DNA of 64,000 nt, taken from assembly GCA_009667805.1 (NCBI GenBank), contig CM019070.1:57292735-57356734 (forward strand), written 5' to 3'. Numbering within the stretch: the stretch's first letter is position 1; each line of letters starts with the position of its first letter. Positions 34,785 through 45,905 of this stretch are shown here, piece after piece. Under the pieces are notes generated by a model, which was not told the origin of the DNA, made no database searches, and was given only the letters and a program-made list of their open reading frames with translations. Source of the DNA: Leptobrachium leishanense (Eukaryota; Chordata; Amphibia; Anura; Megophryidae). The translations under genes and the position numbers were made by a program.

Positions 34785-36052
34785 CCAAATACATTAGACC
34801 CAACACTATCAATTAGAATAGACATACCAGCATTCTGCCACACGAATCTGTCTGGGGGTGAGAAATATATATATATATATATATATATTCCACCACCAAT
34901 ACTATTTTATTAGGGGGGGCTCTCCCTCTTCCCATTGGGATATATTCCTGATATTGAAAGCTGTGTTACCTTTCCATTTAGACACAATTTTACATAGACG
35001 TCTATAACTATGACTTTTTCGGGGAGTACATTGTGAATGACAGTTTCTCTGTATTTATCAGAGTAATAGCATTCTTCTCATACATAAAGAAGCGCTGCAG
35101 CGCCTCCAGGTCATGGTAATTTTTTTTTATGACAGGGATCACAGGTGGACAGAAATCTTTGTGAGCTCCCAAAACTAATAAAATTATATGTTTTTTTTTT
35201 AATATAACTTGACCCGTGTGTGTGTATTTTTTATACCTTATCATATTCTGAAATATCGTAAAGCAGGAGGACTAAATCACAGACACGAACAGAATATATT
35301 CCAAACCAAGAGGGGCACCCTCTAACAATCCCGGATTAGCACACTGAAAAGGGGGGACGCAGCTCAATGGTTAGAAGATCAGAGTCAAGTACCCATTGCC
35401 TTGTCTTGTGCATCGTCAGCTTGGCATCACAGGTGCCGCAGATGCCCGGACTATCTATTTGGGGCATTCGAGTTGCTTGCAGCATGGAGTCACCACGAGC
35501 CGCTTAGCACTTATTTCTAGGATTCTGACGTTATGAGTTTCTACACACGAGTGAGCCTGTAATTCTTATTTCTCAATGCATCTCAATTACACTGAATATT
35601 ACAATGACAGCACCGCGTGACAAAACAGAGCAGCAGCCAGAATAGGTTTGGCAAATGATTTACACACTGAAAATGGCTTGTGAAATAAACAAACAACAAG
35701 AACATCAGTATATAACAGTATCTGCAAAAATAAAACGTGTTTTTTTTTTGGGGGGGGGCGGTAAAGAAGCAAATACAGGACCTGTACATTGAGAAAACGA
35801 ATCATGCCCACTGCTTGAAGCCCAAATGAACAATATCGAAACAGAGGGGCGACGATCAATTTATATTATACAAGCACAGAGGTCACAATCAATAAAATAA
35901 CCCTTCACAATCAAATGCAATTAATATAAAATGGAAAAAGAGAAATCACCTGGCCAGCACTCCTCAACATACAAATGGAAAGGTGCACTCACATCTTGAC
36001 CATTAGTGATGATGACATTGTGGCGGCGTTTAAAAAAGGGACAAAGCAGATA
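34785..36052. other. Intronic DNA with (TA)n run
   Basis: A (TA)n microsatellite lies at about 34866-34889 and a poly(G) run near 35749-35758. No exon or repeat terminus is supported; the tRNA-like words near 35350 are discussed under rejected items. Confidence 0.35.
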
Positions 36053-36343
36053 TCAGAGCCCCGTTCAATACCTCAGCAGCTGCTGAATTGCTGCAGCGCA
36101 GCAATTCAGTTTGCTGCAGAAGTGTCATTGAACGCTTTGGATGCAAATTTTGAAGTAACATGGCCAACGATTTCTTAATGAAAGATTCAGATTGTTTTTC
36201 GTATCACTCGGACAACAGTTGAGGTATAAAGAAAAGCAGTCAGCACAATTCCGTTTTGTATGCGCACACCACAAATGATAGTTTTTAATCGAATAAGCGT
36301 TAGGTTTACTTCTGAAAAAAATATATAATTGAGCTGTAATATG
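36053..36343 (-). mobile_element. Terminal part of element M, copy 2
   Basis: GAGCCCCGTTCAATACC and the following 'agctgctgaattgctgc' up to 'gagctgtaa' match the reverse complement of the right half of 41298-41821. It is cut off at the start of a Tc1 terminus, so the other half is missing. Non-coding. Confidence 0.7.
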
Positions 36344-36540
36344 CAGTCAGGTCCAGAAATATTGTGACATCGACACAATTCTAACATCTATGGCTCTATA
36401 CACCACCACAATGGAGTTGGAATGAAACACAATGTGCTTTAACTGCAGACTGTCAGCTTTAATTTGAGGGTATGTACATCCAACTCAGGTGAACGGTGTA
36501 GGACTTACAGCAGTTTGCAGATGTGCCTCCCACTTGTTAA
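36344..36540 (+). mobile_element. Tc1/mariner terminal fragment
   Basis: It starts CAGTCAGGTCCAGAAATATT and continues through 'tgtgctttaactgcagact', 'agctttaatttgagggta' and 'tgtgcctcccacttgttaa', the well-known terminal region of a widespread vertebrate Tc1-like family. No transposase frame remains. It ends at a TTAA where a piggyBac-like end begins. Confidence 0.75.
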
Positions 36541-36726
36541 TTACTCCGGCGGCGGTTCCGGGTGCTGGGCTGACATCGAGGATGTCAGCCCGCACCGGGG
36601 GTTGCCAGCAATCGGCCGGAACCCGGTCGAACGCTGGCCCCAAAGGGAGGACGCACTCAACGCATCCACCGCACGGAACGCTACCTGCGGGTGGACGCGC
36701 TGAGCGCGTCCTCCGCAGCGAACTGG
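36541..36726. mobile_element. piggyBac-like element, right part
   Basis: TTAA lies on both sides (36537-36540 and 36727-36730). The right end GCGCGTCCTCCGCAGCGAAC matches the right end at 2605-2625, and 'ctgacatcgaggatgtcag' is shared with 2585-2603. The left side has no matching inverted terminus, so it is probably truncated. Confidence 0.55.
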
Positions 36727-36730
36727 TTAA

Positions 36731-36975
36731 GAGTTCCCTATTAACATACCTCAGTACAGAATGCACCTGTAAACATGTAACATAGTGACTATATTACTTA
36801 CGTATTTATTTTCGGTGTTAATCTGTATATTTGTTTTGTTTTTTTAATATCTTGCATTTAATGCTTTGTATTTCTGTAACGACTGTAAAATTTCAATGTT
36901 CTTGAACCCAGGACATACTTGAAAACTAGAGAAATCTCAATGTATCCTTCCTGGTAAAATACTTTGCAAATAAAT
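36731..36975 (+). mobile_element. 5'-truncated LINE (family K), copy 2
   Basis: The frame KSSLLTYLSTECTCKHVT (upstream part reaching into 36720) and the 3' UTR are collinear with the minus-strand copy at 18541-18780, ending 'tgtatccttcctggtaaaat' and an AAATAAATAA tail. Confidence 0.75.
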
Positions 36976-37196
36976 AATAATACAGAGACTTCATCCATCT
37001 GCTGGTATAAAATGACATGCAGCAGAGACCTTAGCTCGGATTGGCTGAACCACTTCCAGGTCTGAGCACAACTCCAGCTATTGAAAACCGCCAACTGTCT
37101 AAGCATGTAATTCCAAGGTACAAACCACGATAGATAGAAAAGGATTGGTTTCAGGGTACAGAGGCAGATATGATGGATTTGGCCTGTGCGGAATAA

Positions 37197-37598
37197 GGCT
37201 AGGGTCAGACTACCGCATTTTTCGCGTCGTCCGTGAAAAAGTGCGTTCGAACGAATGGACGTATTTTTTCACGGAATACGCGATAGCGGTCATACGATGC
37301 GCATTTTCGTCTGTGATTTTGTACGATCATCAATAAAAACACTTTTTGCATCCCGGACGTTATGTTGGCTGGACATTAGCAGCGTCTGACGTCTCCTAAT
37401 CACGCACACACGCCGCTAGTGGACGCAGCGCACTCTGTACGTCAGTACTAGCGGTATCACGTTCTCGAAAAAAATGCGTTTGCGTGCCGCTTGCATTGCG
37501 CGGCCATACTTCGTACATTGCCCGTCATTTGCTGCTACTACGGCCGTGATAAAGTGCAGCTGCACGCGCGTTTGCACTGCGTTCGTCTGACCCTAGCC
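37197..37598 (+). mobile_element. Harbinger-like MITE, family A, copy 2
   Basis: TAA on both sides (37194-37196 and 37599-37601). Termini GGCTAGGGTCAGAC and GTCTGACCCTAGCC are exact inverted repeats. The interior matches 13303-13700 throughout. Confidence 0.9.
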
Positions 37599-37601
37599 TA
37601 A

Positions 37602-38584
37602 GTGGTTTAATAACGTTTCGCCCTAGCTGGATGACATAAGTGTAAACATTACTGGATTTTTTTTTTTTTTTTTTTAATACAAGCATCTTGATAAAGACTT
37701 TGTAAATCTTTTAAATGTGTTTCATTAACGTATAAGTTTTAATCAAAACCCTGAAGTTTGTCCTCAACTTGATTGTAAAATATACACAATTATAAAAAAT
37801 AAAATATAAATAAGATTTTATAAATCCGTATTAAAAAAGGCTGCTGAACCAAAACTTTAGAATTTTTTGTACGCAGATACATTAAAACCATCCGCTCCCT
37901 ATATGTGCTCTTAGATTTGAAAAAGATTTTAAAAAATCTACTTTATCATACAACAAAGACTTGAGTTAAGTGATTTGAGAGGTTTTGTTTATTGCAATTA
38001 AATTAAAAGCAAGAGGAGTTTAATTCTGTGCAAATGGTTTAAATATAATTACGAGCGCCATTTCTGCATTTTTCTTGCTCCCCAATCACAAGCAAACGTA
38101 TGATCGTATTTACTCTTATTTAGTTTTAATTGAATTACTGGTATTCAGCCTTCAATTTATATTACTGCTATATTGGCCTTGCCTGAAATGCGGGGGGGGG
38201 GGGGAGGGTGTGTGCGCATCTCTTCATGTGTGTAGGTCAAGAATAAAGGCATTTTGCGGGAAGCAATGTTGTACAACTTTGAAACGATCAAACCTTCTCG
38301 AAATGTTACTGTCATCTGAAATATAGGTTTAGCAGAAAGGTTTTAAATCGCAGCTGTCATTGCATGACACATGAATAGATTTACAATTTCCTCTCCCTGC
38401 ATGGCCCACCACCAGCATGCCACAAGCAGTTATAGCATGAAACACAAAAAAGTGACAACTGATGTATGACGGACCCTATTCTCAGCGACGAGCTGTTAAG
38501 GTTAACAAGTGAGCCATTTGCTTCCGCCATGGAGGGAGTGGGTTGCTAAAATTGAATTCCTGAGAGCGTCTGATCGGATAGTTG
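37602..38584. other. AT-rich intronic DNA, no feature seen
   Basis: It contains T-runs and a poly(G) run near 38192. No exon or repeat terminus. Confidence 0.4.
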
Positions 38585-38592
38585 CCCTAGCG

Positions 38593-38723
38593 CAGGGGTC
38601 AGCAACCTTGGCTCCCTGATGTTTTGGGAACTACATTTCCCATGATGCTCAGCCACCCATTAGGATGACTGAGCCACATGGGAAATGTAGTTCCCAAAAC
38701 ATCAGAGAGCCAAGGTTGCTGAC
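38593..38723. mobile_element. hAT-like foldback MITE, right end clipped
   Basis: CAGGGGTCAGCAACCTTGGC at the left pairs with GCCAAGGTTGCTGAC at the right. The expected final CCCTG is absent and the large inverted repeat (38721-39960) starts exactly there. The middle is an inverted repeat containing 'gggaaatgtagttccc'. Confidence 0.72.
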
Positions 38724-39111
38724 ACGGATAGGTCCACAGAGACAGCAGTGTCAGGAGGTACATGGCACTGGACGTAGGAATCCGTGACCCAGAATAAGGA
38801 CTCTGCCATCAAACGTCAATAAACTGATATTTATCAAAATAGTAACTTGACGGAGCCGCGAAGGTATCCGCGTCAAACCAAACTATAACTTACTTGTAAA
38901 TGAATCCATCAAAGCAAATAGAGTTCTGAAAAATGAACCACCAATCAGAAGGCAGAAGTAAATGTACAAACAAGGAAAGGAAAAGCAAAAGAGAGAAACG
39001 GGGCGGGGGATATGGAGGAGAAAGGGTAAACTACAGACAGCACATGCATCTCCATAAGGCCCCGTTCACACTGTGCGACTTTCCGCGTGATTTTCATATT
39101 CGCGACATGGT

Positions 39112-39220
39112 CCTATCCCAGTAAGACCACAACACACAAAGTTCTCCAGGTGGCCTTTCTGTAGGGCCTACAGAAAGGCCACCTGGAGAACTTTGTGTGT
39201 TGTGGTCTTACTGGGATAGG
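39112..39220. repeat. Perfect palindrome, 54-bp arms, 1-nt spacer
   Basis: 39112-39165 and 39167-39220 are exact reverse complements separated by a single G at 39166. The sequence is unrelated to the flanking arms. Confidence 0.95.
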
Positions 39221-39362
39221 TACTTGGGATCTGGAGCATGAGAGGTGGCCGCTACTACCAGAGATCCTATTCTTCCGGACTTTCTCATGACTTCTGGTTG
39301 CATGGGAGGGCCCTTAGGACGGAGTGTGCCGTGCCCGCCCCCCCCACTCCTCGGGTGATTTA

Positions 39363-39624
39363 GGCCCCGTTCACACTGTGCGATTTATCGCGCGGATTTT
39401 TGCCGCGACGTCGCGCTGTGTAGCTTCTCCAATGCATTTCAGTGGAGCTGTTCACATCTTGCCGCGCCATGTCGCAGAAGCATGTCGCAGGTACATGACC
39501 CTTTTTTTGCGATTTGCTATCTGCGATTTTGCGATTTGTATTGGTGGCGTTTTGAAAAAAAAAAAAAACAGTGATGTCGCGAATATGAAAATCGCGCGGA
39601 AAGTCGCACAGTGTGAACGGGGCC
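39363..39624 (+). mobile_element. Harbinger-like MITE, family E, copy 2
   Basis: TTA on both sides (39360-39362 and 39625-39627). Termini GGCCCCGTTCACACTGTGCG and CGCACAGTGTGAACGGGGCC are exact inverted repeats. The interior is rich in GCGATTT words and matches 33821-34066. Confidence 0.9.
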
Positions 39625-39960
39625 TTATGGAGATGCATGTGCTGTCTGTAGTTTACCCTTTCTCCTCCATATCCCCCCGCCCCTTTTCTCTTTTGCTTTT
39701 CCCTTTCTTTGTTTGTACATTTACTTCTGCCTTCTGATTGGTGGTTCATTTTTCAAAACTCTATGTGCTTTGATGGATTCATTTACAAGTATGTTATAGT
39801 TTGGTTTGACGCGGATACCTTCGCGGCTCCGTCAAGTTACTATTTTGATAAATATCAGTTTATTGACGTTTGATGACAGTGTCCTTATTCTGGGTCACGG
39901 ATTCCTACGTCCAGTGCCATGTACCTCTGACACTGCTGTCTCTGTGGACCTATCCGTGTC

Positions 39961-40939
39961 TTCCCCTCTGTAGCATTGTATCCTTTTGGTCTCTTTTTAT
40001 GTCTCTTTTTCGTTTCTTTTGAAGAGAAGAAAAAAGCAAAGACTTTTCCTTCTGGAAACAACCAACAAGTGAGCCATTAAGTACAATGGCCCCAACGCGA
40101 TAAAGAGTACAGCTTCCGTCCTATTCCAACCAAAGTCGCAAAATTCCTTTGCGGTCACAAGTTGAAAACTTCCCTTACGGCTTGGTTGTTATGAATGCCT
40201 ACTGTACATTAACCCTTCTATACTTTGTATAGTAAGCGCTGATTTGGGACAGCAAGAGAATAACAAGCAGTAGGACTCTATGTAGACCAGAGAAAGCTCT
40301 CTGCAATATTGCATGTACAGTACTCTATCTTGCAGGGCTGGCAGAATGGTACAAGGAATTAGTTTTACCTCGCACAAACAACAAAAAACAACAACAAAAA
40401 ATGCTTTTGCAACCGGGCCGTTGGCCCTGAAAATTTTATGTCTGACTCCATTACTGGATTACTCTGCACAAATTTACAGAGTATTTTTGCAGTTCCCCTG
40501 CCACATCGCTCAAAGCCGTTGCTTGCCAAAATAATCAACGTGGTGAATTGGTGCACATTTTAGGGAGGAAATGTTTTTTTTTTAATTTGAGCGCTTTTTC
40601 AAAAGCCAGTATCCCCACCTAAAATACAGTATCCCATTGGAACGCCCAACCAGCTCGCCCATACAGTTAGAAGCTGGAGGATGGAGTAAGGGCCAACGAT
40701 CGACACAGATGCCTAAGGAAATTCACCGGGTGCATCTATGGTGGCCTTGGAGGGGGAAGGTGGTATTTGTTTTTCTTTTTTTAATCTCTTATCCCTTGCC
40801 CATGTGACCGTGAGCTGATGACAGAAAAGAAATAGCACCTGGATGAAGGCCGCAAGAATTCAGTAAGTGGTGTTATGTTACAGCTACTTCCAATTAAATC
40901 CCTACATTTCGCCATTAAACACGCTCCCAGCTACTCCGC
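39961..40939. other. Intronic DNA, no feature seen
   Basis: No exon or repeat terminus recognised. Confidence 0.35.
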
Positions 40940-41260
40940 ATCTTTTTTTTTTTTTTTTTTTTTCAAAATTATAAAATTTTATTAAGTTTCAGGAAGGGGT
41001 ACAAAAAATAAAATGGGGGATGTTAAGAGAAAGGGGAGGGGGGGGAAAAAAAGACAAACATCAAGTAACAAAACAAATAAACAATGCTGTATGCATACAT
41101 CATAGAAAAGAGAAGAATTGAGCAAGTCCATAACACAATCTACTTAACCCTATGGGTCACCATCCCTCCGGGTAAATGTCAAGCTCCCAAAACCAAAATC
41201 CGGGCACCCCCCCCCCCCTCGTGTACAGTGCCTCACCAGATACAAGTCCCACAACTCCCA
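40940..41260 (-). mobile_element. Probable 3' end of a 5'-truncated LINE
   Basis: A T-run (40944-40963) followed by 'aaattttattaagtttcagg' and a purine-rich stretch reads on the minus strand as a LINE 3' UTR ending in poly(A). No coding portion is present; L1 is the likely class by tail type only. Confidence 0.45.
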
Positions 41261-41297
41261 CGAATCTTGCTTGGGAGGTGTGTCGTTCAGGAGATCA

Positions 41298-41821
41298 GAG
41301 GCGCGTTCAATACCTCAGCCGCTGCAAGGGCTAAGTTAGCAACTTGCCATTGAACGCCGTTCAGCGCTGCTAACTTAGCACTTGCAGCGACCCGAGGAGG
41401 TGCTTCGAGTAGCTGAGTGTGATGTATTAAAGATGGCCGCCGCCATGAAGCAAGTAACAATTCCGTACAGCAATGTTAATTTTGAGGTTTTTGTTCACCA
41501 AAGCACAAAATATTTATTATTTCCCCCTGCACAGACATATATTTACAGCTCAATTATAATTTTGTTTCAGAAGTAAACAACGTTTATTCAATAAAAACTC
41601 TCATTTGTGGTGTGTGCATACAAAGACGGAAATGTGCTGACTGCTTTTCTTTATCATATTTTGTCCAAGTCATACGAAAAACCATCTGAATCTTTAATTA
41701 AAAAATCATTGGCCATTTTGGATTCAAAATTTGCATCCAAAGCGTTCAATGACACTGCTGCAGCAAACTGAATTGCTGCGCTGCAGCAATTCAGCAGCTG
41801 CTGAGGTATTGAACGGGGCTC
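41298..41821. mobile_element. MITE-like element M, copy 1
   Basis: Left GAGGCGCGTTCAATACCTCAGC and right (reversed) GAGCCCCGTTCAATACC are inverted termini. Sub-terminal palindromes ('aagttagcaa...ttgctaactt'-like and 'gaattgctgc..gcagcaattc') are visible. The right half is homologous to 36053-36343. The superfamily is not settled. Confidence 0.65.
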
Positions 41822-42052
41822 AGTGGTCAGCATCTTTTTGCTTCAAGGAAGCAGCTGATAAATGATGCACCAACTGTGCCGGACAGAACAGCGGAAGGAT
41901 GTTCAGGAAGAGCTGGTTGACAGCCTTCTGGACGGAGGATGGCCATTAGGATTGGAAGGCTCTCACAGCCTACACCCGAGAGGGGAGAGACAGGGAACGT
42001 GAGAATTTAAGCAAGGTATTTTGATAAAAGACTCATATCTGGATGGTAAACC

Positions 42053-42233
42053 AGCGTTTTCCAAACCTGACCTAGTAAAGCACCAACGGGCCAGGTTTGC
42101 CAGATATGAGGCACGGCACAGGTGATATGATTTGCTGATCAGTGATTGCAGGATTCAGTCTGTATTTCCCCCAGGGAATCCTTAAAGTCTAGCCTGTTAG
42201 AGGGTATCCGAGGACCAGGGTTGGGAACCACTG
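42053..42233 (+). mobile_element. hAT-like MITE, family F, copy 2
   Basis: Begins CAGCGTTTTCCAAACC and ends GGTTGGGAACCACTG; core shared with 19884-20050. Flanking 8-mers do not match. Confidence 0.6.
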
Positions 42234-42731
42234 TAGAAGATCAACGTTACAGTTAAGGGAATCGGTCGCTGGCTGGATAACAGCATCGAAGGAGACTTGG
42301 ATGATTAGAAATCATATTGTATCAAGGCTTGATAAAAACTATTACAGAATGCAGGGAAACTGACACAACCAATCTTTGTTATATTTACAATTTCTGTGCG
42401 AGGCTGAATGTAAACAGCATATGGAGGTTTTTGTTTATAAACAAGATAATATTTTAGATGGCAACAGCAACTGAAAAGCAGATATTTCTTAAAATATTAT
42501 CAGTGTAAGCAAGTGTTCTGTGTGATTTTATGTTCATCACTTGAAAGGATTAGAAGATCTCTTTGCAGACTAAAATATTGCACAGACACAGCAGCGGGGA
42601 GCCGGAGAAACAGGTGCGTACCACCGTTCATTACATTGTGATTTTAGATTCAGGGGAAATGGAAATCTGTGCAGACATCGCGCAAAACAACTTTACATGC
42701 AAGTATACTTTTATCAAAATAACAGTGCATA
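42234..42731. other. Intronic DNA, no feature seen
   Basis: No exon or repeat terminus recognised. Confidence 0.3.
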
Positions 42732-42734
42732 TAA

Positions 42735-43181
42735 GGCTAATGTCAGACGAACGCAGTCTGAGCGCACACTGGGTGCGTGCATAACGGACAGACGTACTGA
42801 CGGAAGATACTGTAGACACCACATGATCCATTATTTTTAAGGGATGTAGAAAAAAAAAAAAAGGAAATATGGGAAACAAAATTAAATGACAGGTACAGTC
42901 AGCCAGACCAAAAAAACCTCTGAGCAACAACGTGATGGACATCGCAAATGCGCTGTGTCTGACTTTGGGTCATCACGCACACAGGCCGCTACGCGGATGC
43001 GGTGCACTCTGGGCATCCGTCGTAGCGCTTTTACGTCGAGGCCTAAATGGCGTCCGTTGACACCTGCACGTTCGGTGGGCACTTCGTATGTTGGTCTCTA
43101 TTGATCACAAATCAATGCTACGAAGGAAGTTAAACTGTGCGGCGACACGGACATGATGACTGCATTCGTCTGATGCTAGCC
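42735..43181 (+). mobile_element. Harbinger-like MITE, family C, copy 2
   Basis: TAA on both sides (42732-42734 and 43182-43184). Termini GGCTAATGTCAGACGAACGC and GCATTCGTCTGATGCTAGCC. Interior matches 22478-22935, including 'ggtctctattgatca'. Confidence 0.85.
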
Positions 43182-43429
43182 TAAAGTGTAGGCACGGTGA
43201 CCAATCCATGGTCTGGAAACTGATTCAGCCCACCGTTCTCAAAAGGCTGGGAACACAGGAATAAATTCCCAGCTACCCGATGGCTATCAAAGGACTTGCA
43301 TTGAGAAGCACATTGATATGTTGAACCAGCCTGTGCCAAGTCGCATGACAGCTGTGATTTCAGCGGAAGCCGCAGCTTATCATATTCAGACCAGTGATGG
43401 AATAAAAAAGGTATTAAGACACTCTAGAG

Positions 43430-43587
43430 CAGTGTTTCTCAACTCCAGTCCACACGACCCACTAACAGGCCAGGTTTGTGGGCTAGCTGAAGCACAGCAC
43501 AGGGGATATAATCAGCTGCATTTCCCCAAGGTGATCCTTAAAATCTGGCCTAAAGTGGGTCCCGAGGACTGGACTTGAGAAACCCAG
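43430..43587 (+). mobile_element. hAT-like MITE, family F, copy 3a
   Basis: Begins CAGTGTTTCTCAACTCC and ends near GACTTGAGAAACCCAG. Left flank CTCTAGAG (43422-43429) and right flank ATCTAGAG (43588-43595) are an 8-bp duplication with one change. A second copy follows immediately. Confidence 0.8.
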
Positions 43588-43595
43588 ATCTAGAG

Positions 43596-43777
43596 CAGTG
43601 TTCCTAAACATGATCCTCCTAACCCACTAACAGGCCAGGTTTTCCAGATATGTGAAGCACAGCACAGGTGATATGATTTGCTGCTCAGTGATTGTAGGAT
43701 TCAGTCTGCATTTCCCCAAGGTGATCCTTAAAATCTGGCCTGTCAGAGGGTCCAGAGGGCAGGTTTGGGAAGCACCG
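43596..43777 (+). mobile_element. hAT-like MITE, family F, copy 3b
   Basis: Begins CAGTGTTCCTAAACATG and ends TTTGGGAAGCACCG. Flanks ATCTAGAG (43588-43595) and CTCTAGGG (43778-43785). Same orientation as copy 3a. Confidence 0.8.
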
Positions 43778-43907
43778 CTCTAGGGGTAAAGCAGGAGAGA
43801 GGGATGGTACAAGGAGAGTAATGAGGAATTAAAAGGTTAACCCCATCCAGTTAAGAAATGACAACATTCTGAATACATAGCAATAAAATGATATACAAAA
43901 CCATAGC

Positions 43908-43918
43908 ATATATATATA

Positions 43919-43967
<49 letters not shown>
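43908..43967. repeat. (TA)n microsatellite
   Basis: About 60 bp of almost pure TA, with one interruption near 43924. Confidence 0.95.
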
Positions 43968-43971
<4 letters not shown>

Positions 43972-44077
43972 TTATTGCAGAAGCCACTTGCACATCACAG
44001 CAATTTGATTAATTGCATCGCAGAGTTCCTTAGAATGCGGCAAAGGTTAACTAGCGGTAGAATAACGCAGACATTAA

Positions 44078-44441
44078 GGCCGGGTGCACACTAGGCGTTT
44101 TTTATGCATTTTCTTCTAAAAGGACGCACTTTATGACGGAAGAGATAGACGCCGGACGATGCGTTAATTTTGACGCACGTTGTATAAACTGAATTTGAGT
44201 TGAAAAGATAAAAAAACCTGAGCTTTTGACATTTGACGTTCAGCACGCGGCCAACGTCGCGTCAATCCTAGCGCAACAGCCTTGGTGTTTCCATGACGGA
44301 CGTCTTCAGCGCACGTTATGCGTTGCGCGCGTACTATGTGAGTTCTTCTCTATCCGCGTAATTATATGCTATAACGCACGTCATAAAGAGCGTCACAACG
44401 CGCACTAGTGCGCAGAAAAAACGCCTAGTGGGCACCCATCC
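44078..44441. mobile_element. MITE, family G, copy 2
   Basis: TAA on both sides (44075-44077 and 44442-44444). Termini GGCCGGGTGCACACTAGGCG and AACGCCTAGTGGGCACCCATC are inverted with few differences. Termini resemble 27749-28057; interior differs. Confidence 0.8.
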
Positions 44442-44444
44442 TAA

Positions 44445-45179
44445 CGGCTTCGAATGATGCTATGAAATAACTTCACATGTTAACTGATCTGTGGAAACGG
44501 ACATGATAAAGCTCGAAAAGAATCATGGGAGTAGTAGTCTGCAGATCTTCCTTTTGGCCAGCCCTGGCTTGGCTTGTTGGGGTGCCCTGAAATTCAGGGG
44601 GTTCAATCATAACACAAGGAGTTATGAAGAATTTGGATAGAAAGCAGGGACTGTTTGGTCTAATTCGGGGACAGAGACCTCTTGCACTGCAGACATGCTA
44701 AACATTAAGCAGGTCTGAAACAATGGGTGGGGTGGGCCCTGGGCCCCCCCCAGGTTCACAATGATAATGGGAGAACTCATTGGACCCTAAGATTAAAACA
44801 TCAGCGTGACATAACACATACACAGTTGGTCACCAACACAAGAATTGTATGTTTAAGGGCACAAATCGACACATCGAGATTATATATAGACACACACATA
44901 AACCAGCCCTAATATTTTGGCCTAGTTTTTCAAATTTCCATCCTCTCAGACTTACAGTTTAGTGATCCGTCTGGCTCCTAGCAGGAACCTTTCCTCTGTG
45001 ATACGAGGCAGAATATGATTCATGGAAATACAATACACAGATATATTACAGGATGGGAGGAAACCAAATTTCAGCTTGTGTGTGAAAATTAAAAAAGGCA
45101 CCTGCAGAAATGATGTATTGGCTGTGAGCGAGAATTCCTGCCCTCAACAGGGCTAATACCAAAAGGTTTGATTGAACTT
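44445..45179. other. Intronic DNA, no feature seen
   Basis: No exon or repeat terminus recognised. Confidence 0.3.
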
Positions 45180-45182
45180 TAA

Positions 45183-45486
45183 GGCCAGGGTCAGACAAGC
45201 GTTTTTAAGAGCGGAAGGAAGGTCGATGAGAGTAGACGTTTCTTCCACTCGGTTGCCCGTCTGGCCACCTTGCTGAGCGCAATTAGTGCGCTCAGCACTG
45301 CAAGGACTAATCCTCCTATGGAGGATCACGCTTTGCATCCCGCCGAACGCGCGTCATAGCGTTTCGATGGGGAGGCTTTCAGCGCTACAGCTTGTGGCCG
45401 GCCCCATCGAAGCGTCACGATGCTGTGACGGACGCCGGGGAGACACGTCAGTATGGGTGCACATAGTGTACTCATCTGACCCGGCC
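45183..45486 (+). mobile_element. Harbinger-like MITE, family B, copy 3
   Basis: TAA on both sides (45180-45182 and 45487-45489). Termini GGCCAGGGTCAGACAAGCG and CTCATCTGACCCGGCC; interior matches 17587-17905. Its right TAA is also the left TAA of the next element. Confidence 0.88.
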
Positions 45487-45489
45487 TAA

Positions 45490-45905
45490 GGCTAGGGTCA
45501 GACGAACGCATTTGTCGCGTCGTCCGTGAAAAGGTGCGTTCGAACGAATGGACGTATTTTTTCGCGGAATACGTGATAGCGGTCATACGATGCGCATTTT
45601 CGTCCGTGATTTTGTACGGATGATCAATAAAACCCTTTTTGCGTCTGGACATTATGTTGGCCGGACATTAGCAGCGTCTGACGTCTCCTAATCACGCACA
45701 CACGCCGCTAGCGGACTCAGCGCACGCTGTACGTCCGTACTAGCGGTTTGACATTCTCAAAAAAATGAGTTTGTTTGCCACTTGCATTGCGCGGCCGGAC
45801 TTTCGTGCGGCCGTACTTCGTATATTGCCCGTCATTTGCTGCTACTACGGCCGTGATAAAGTGCGGCTGCACGTGCGTTCGCACTGCGTTCGTCTGACCC
45901 CAGCC
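45490..45905 (+). mobile_element. Harbinger-like MITE, family A, copy 3
   Basis: TAA on both sides (45487-45489, shared with the preceding MITE, and 45906-45908). Termini GGCTAGGGTCAGACGAACGC and complement. Interior matches copies at 13303 and 37197. Confidence 0.9.

Larger units (their letters stand above)
38721..39960. repeat. Long inverted repeat, ~380-bp arms
   Basis: The left arm 38721-39108 is the reverse complement of the right arm about 39584-39960, with few differences (for example GAGGTACATGG, and an extra G in the left arm). The right arm includes the end of the family E MITE, so the left arm carries about 50 bp of that MITE plus its TTATGGAGATGC flank in inverted form. Between the arms lie a 54-bp-arm perfect palindrome and the rest of the MITE. 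Arms have no coding content. Confidence 0.9.

Noticed and set aside
35345..35400. tRNA-like start 'gggacgcagctcaatggtta' suggesting a tRNA or tRNA-derived SINE
   Set aside because: The B-box-like word is too close, and no anticodon or acceptor stems form. A decayed SINE remains possible but cannot be supported.
43888..44094. Frame of alternating I and Y over the TA repeat
   Set aside because: A translation of the (TA)n microsatellite.
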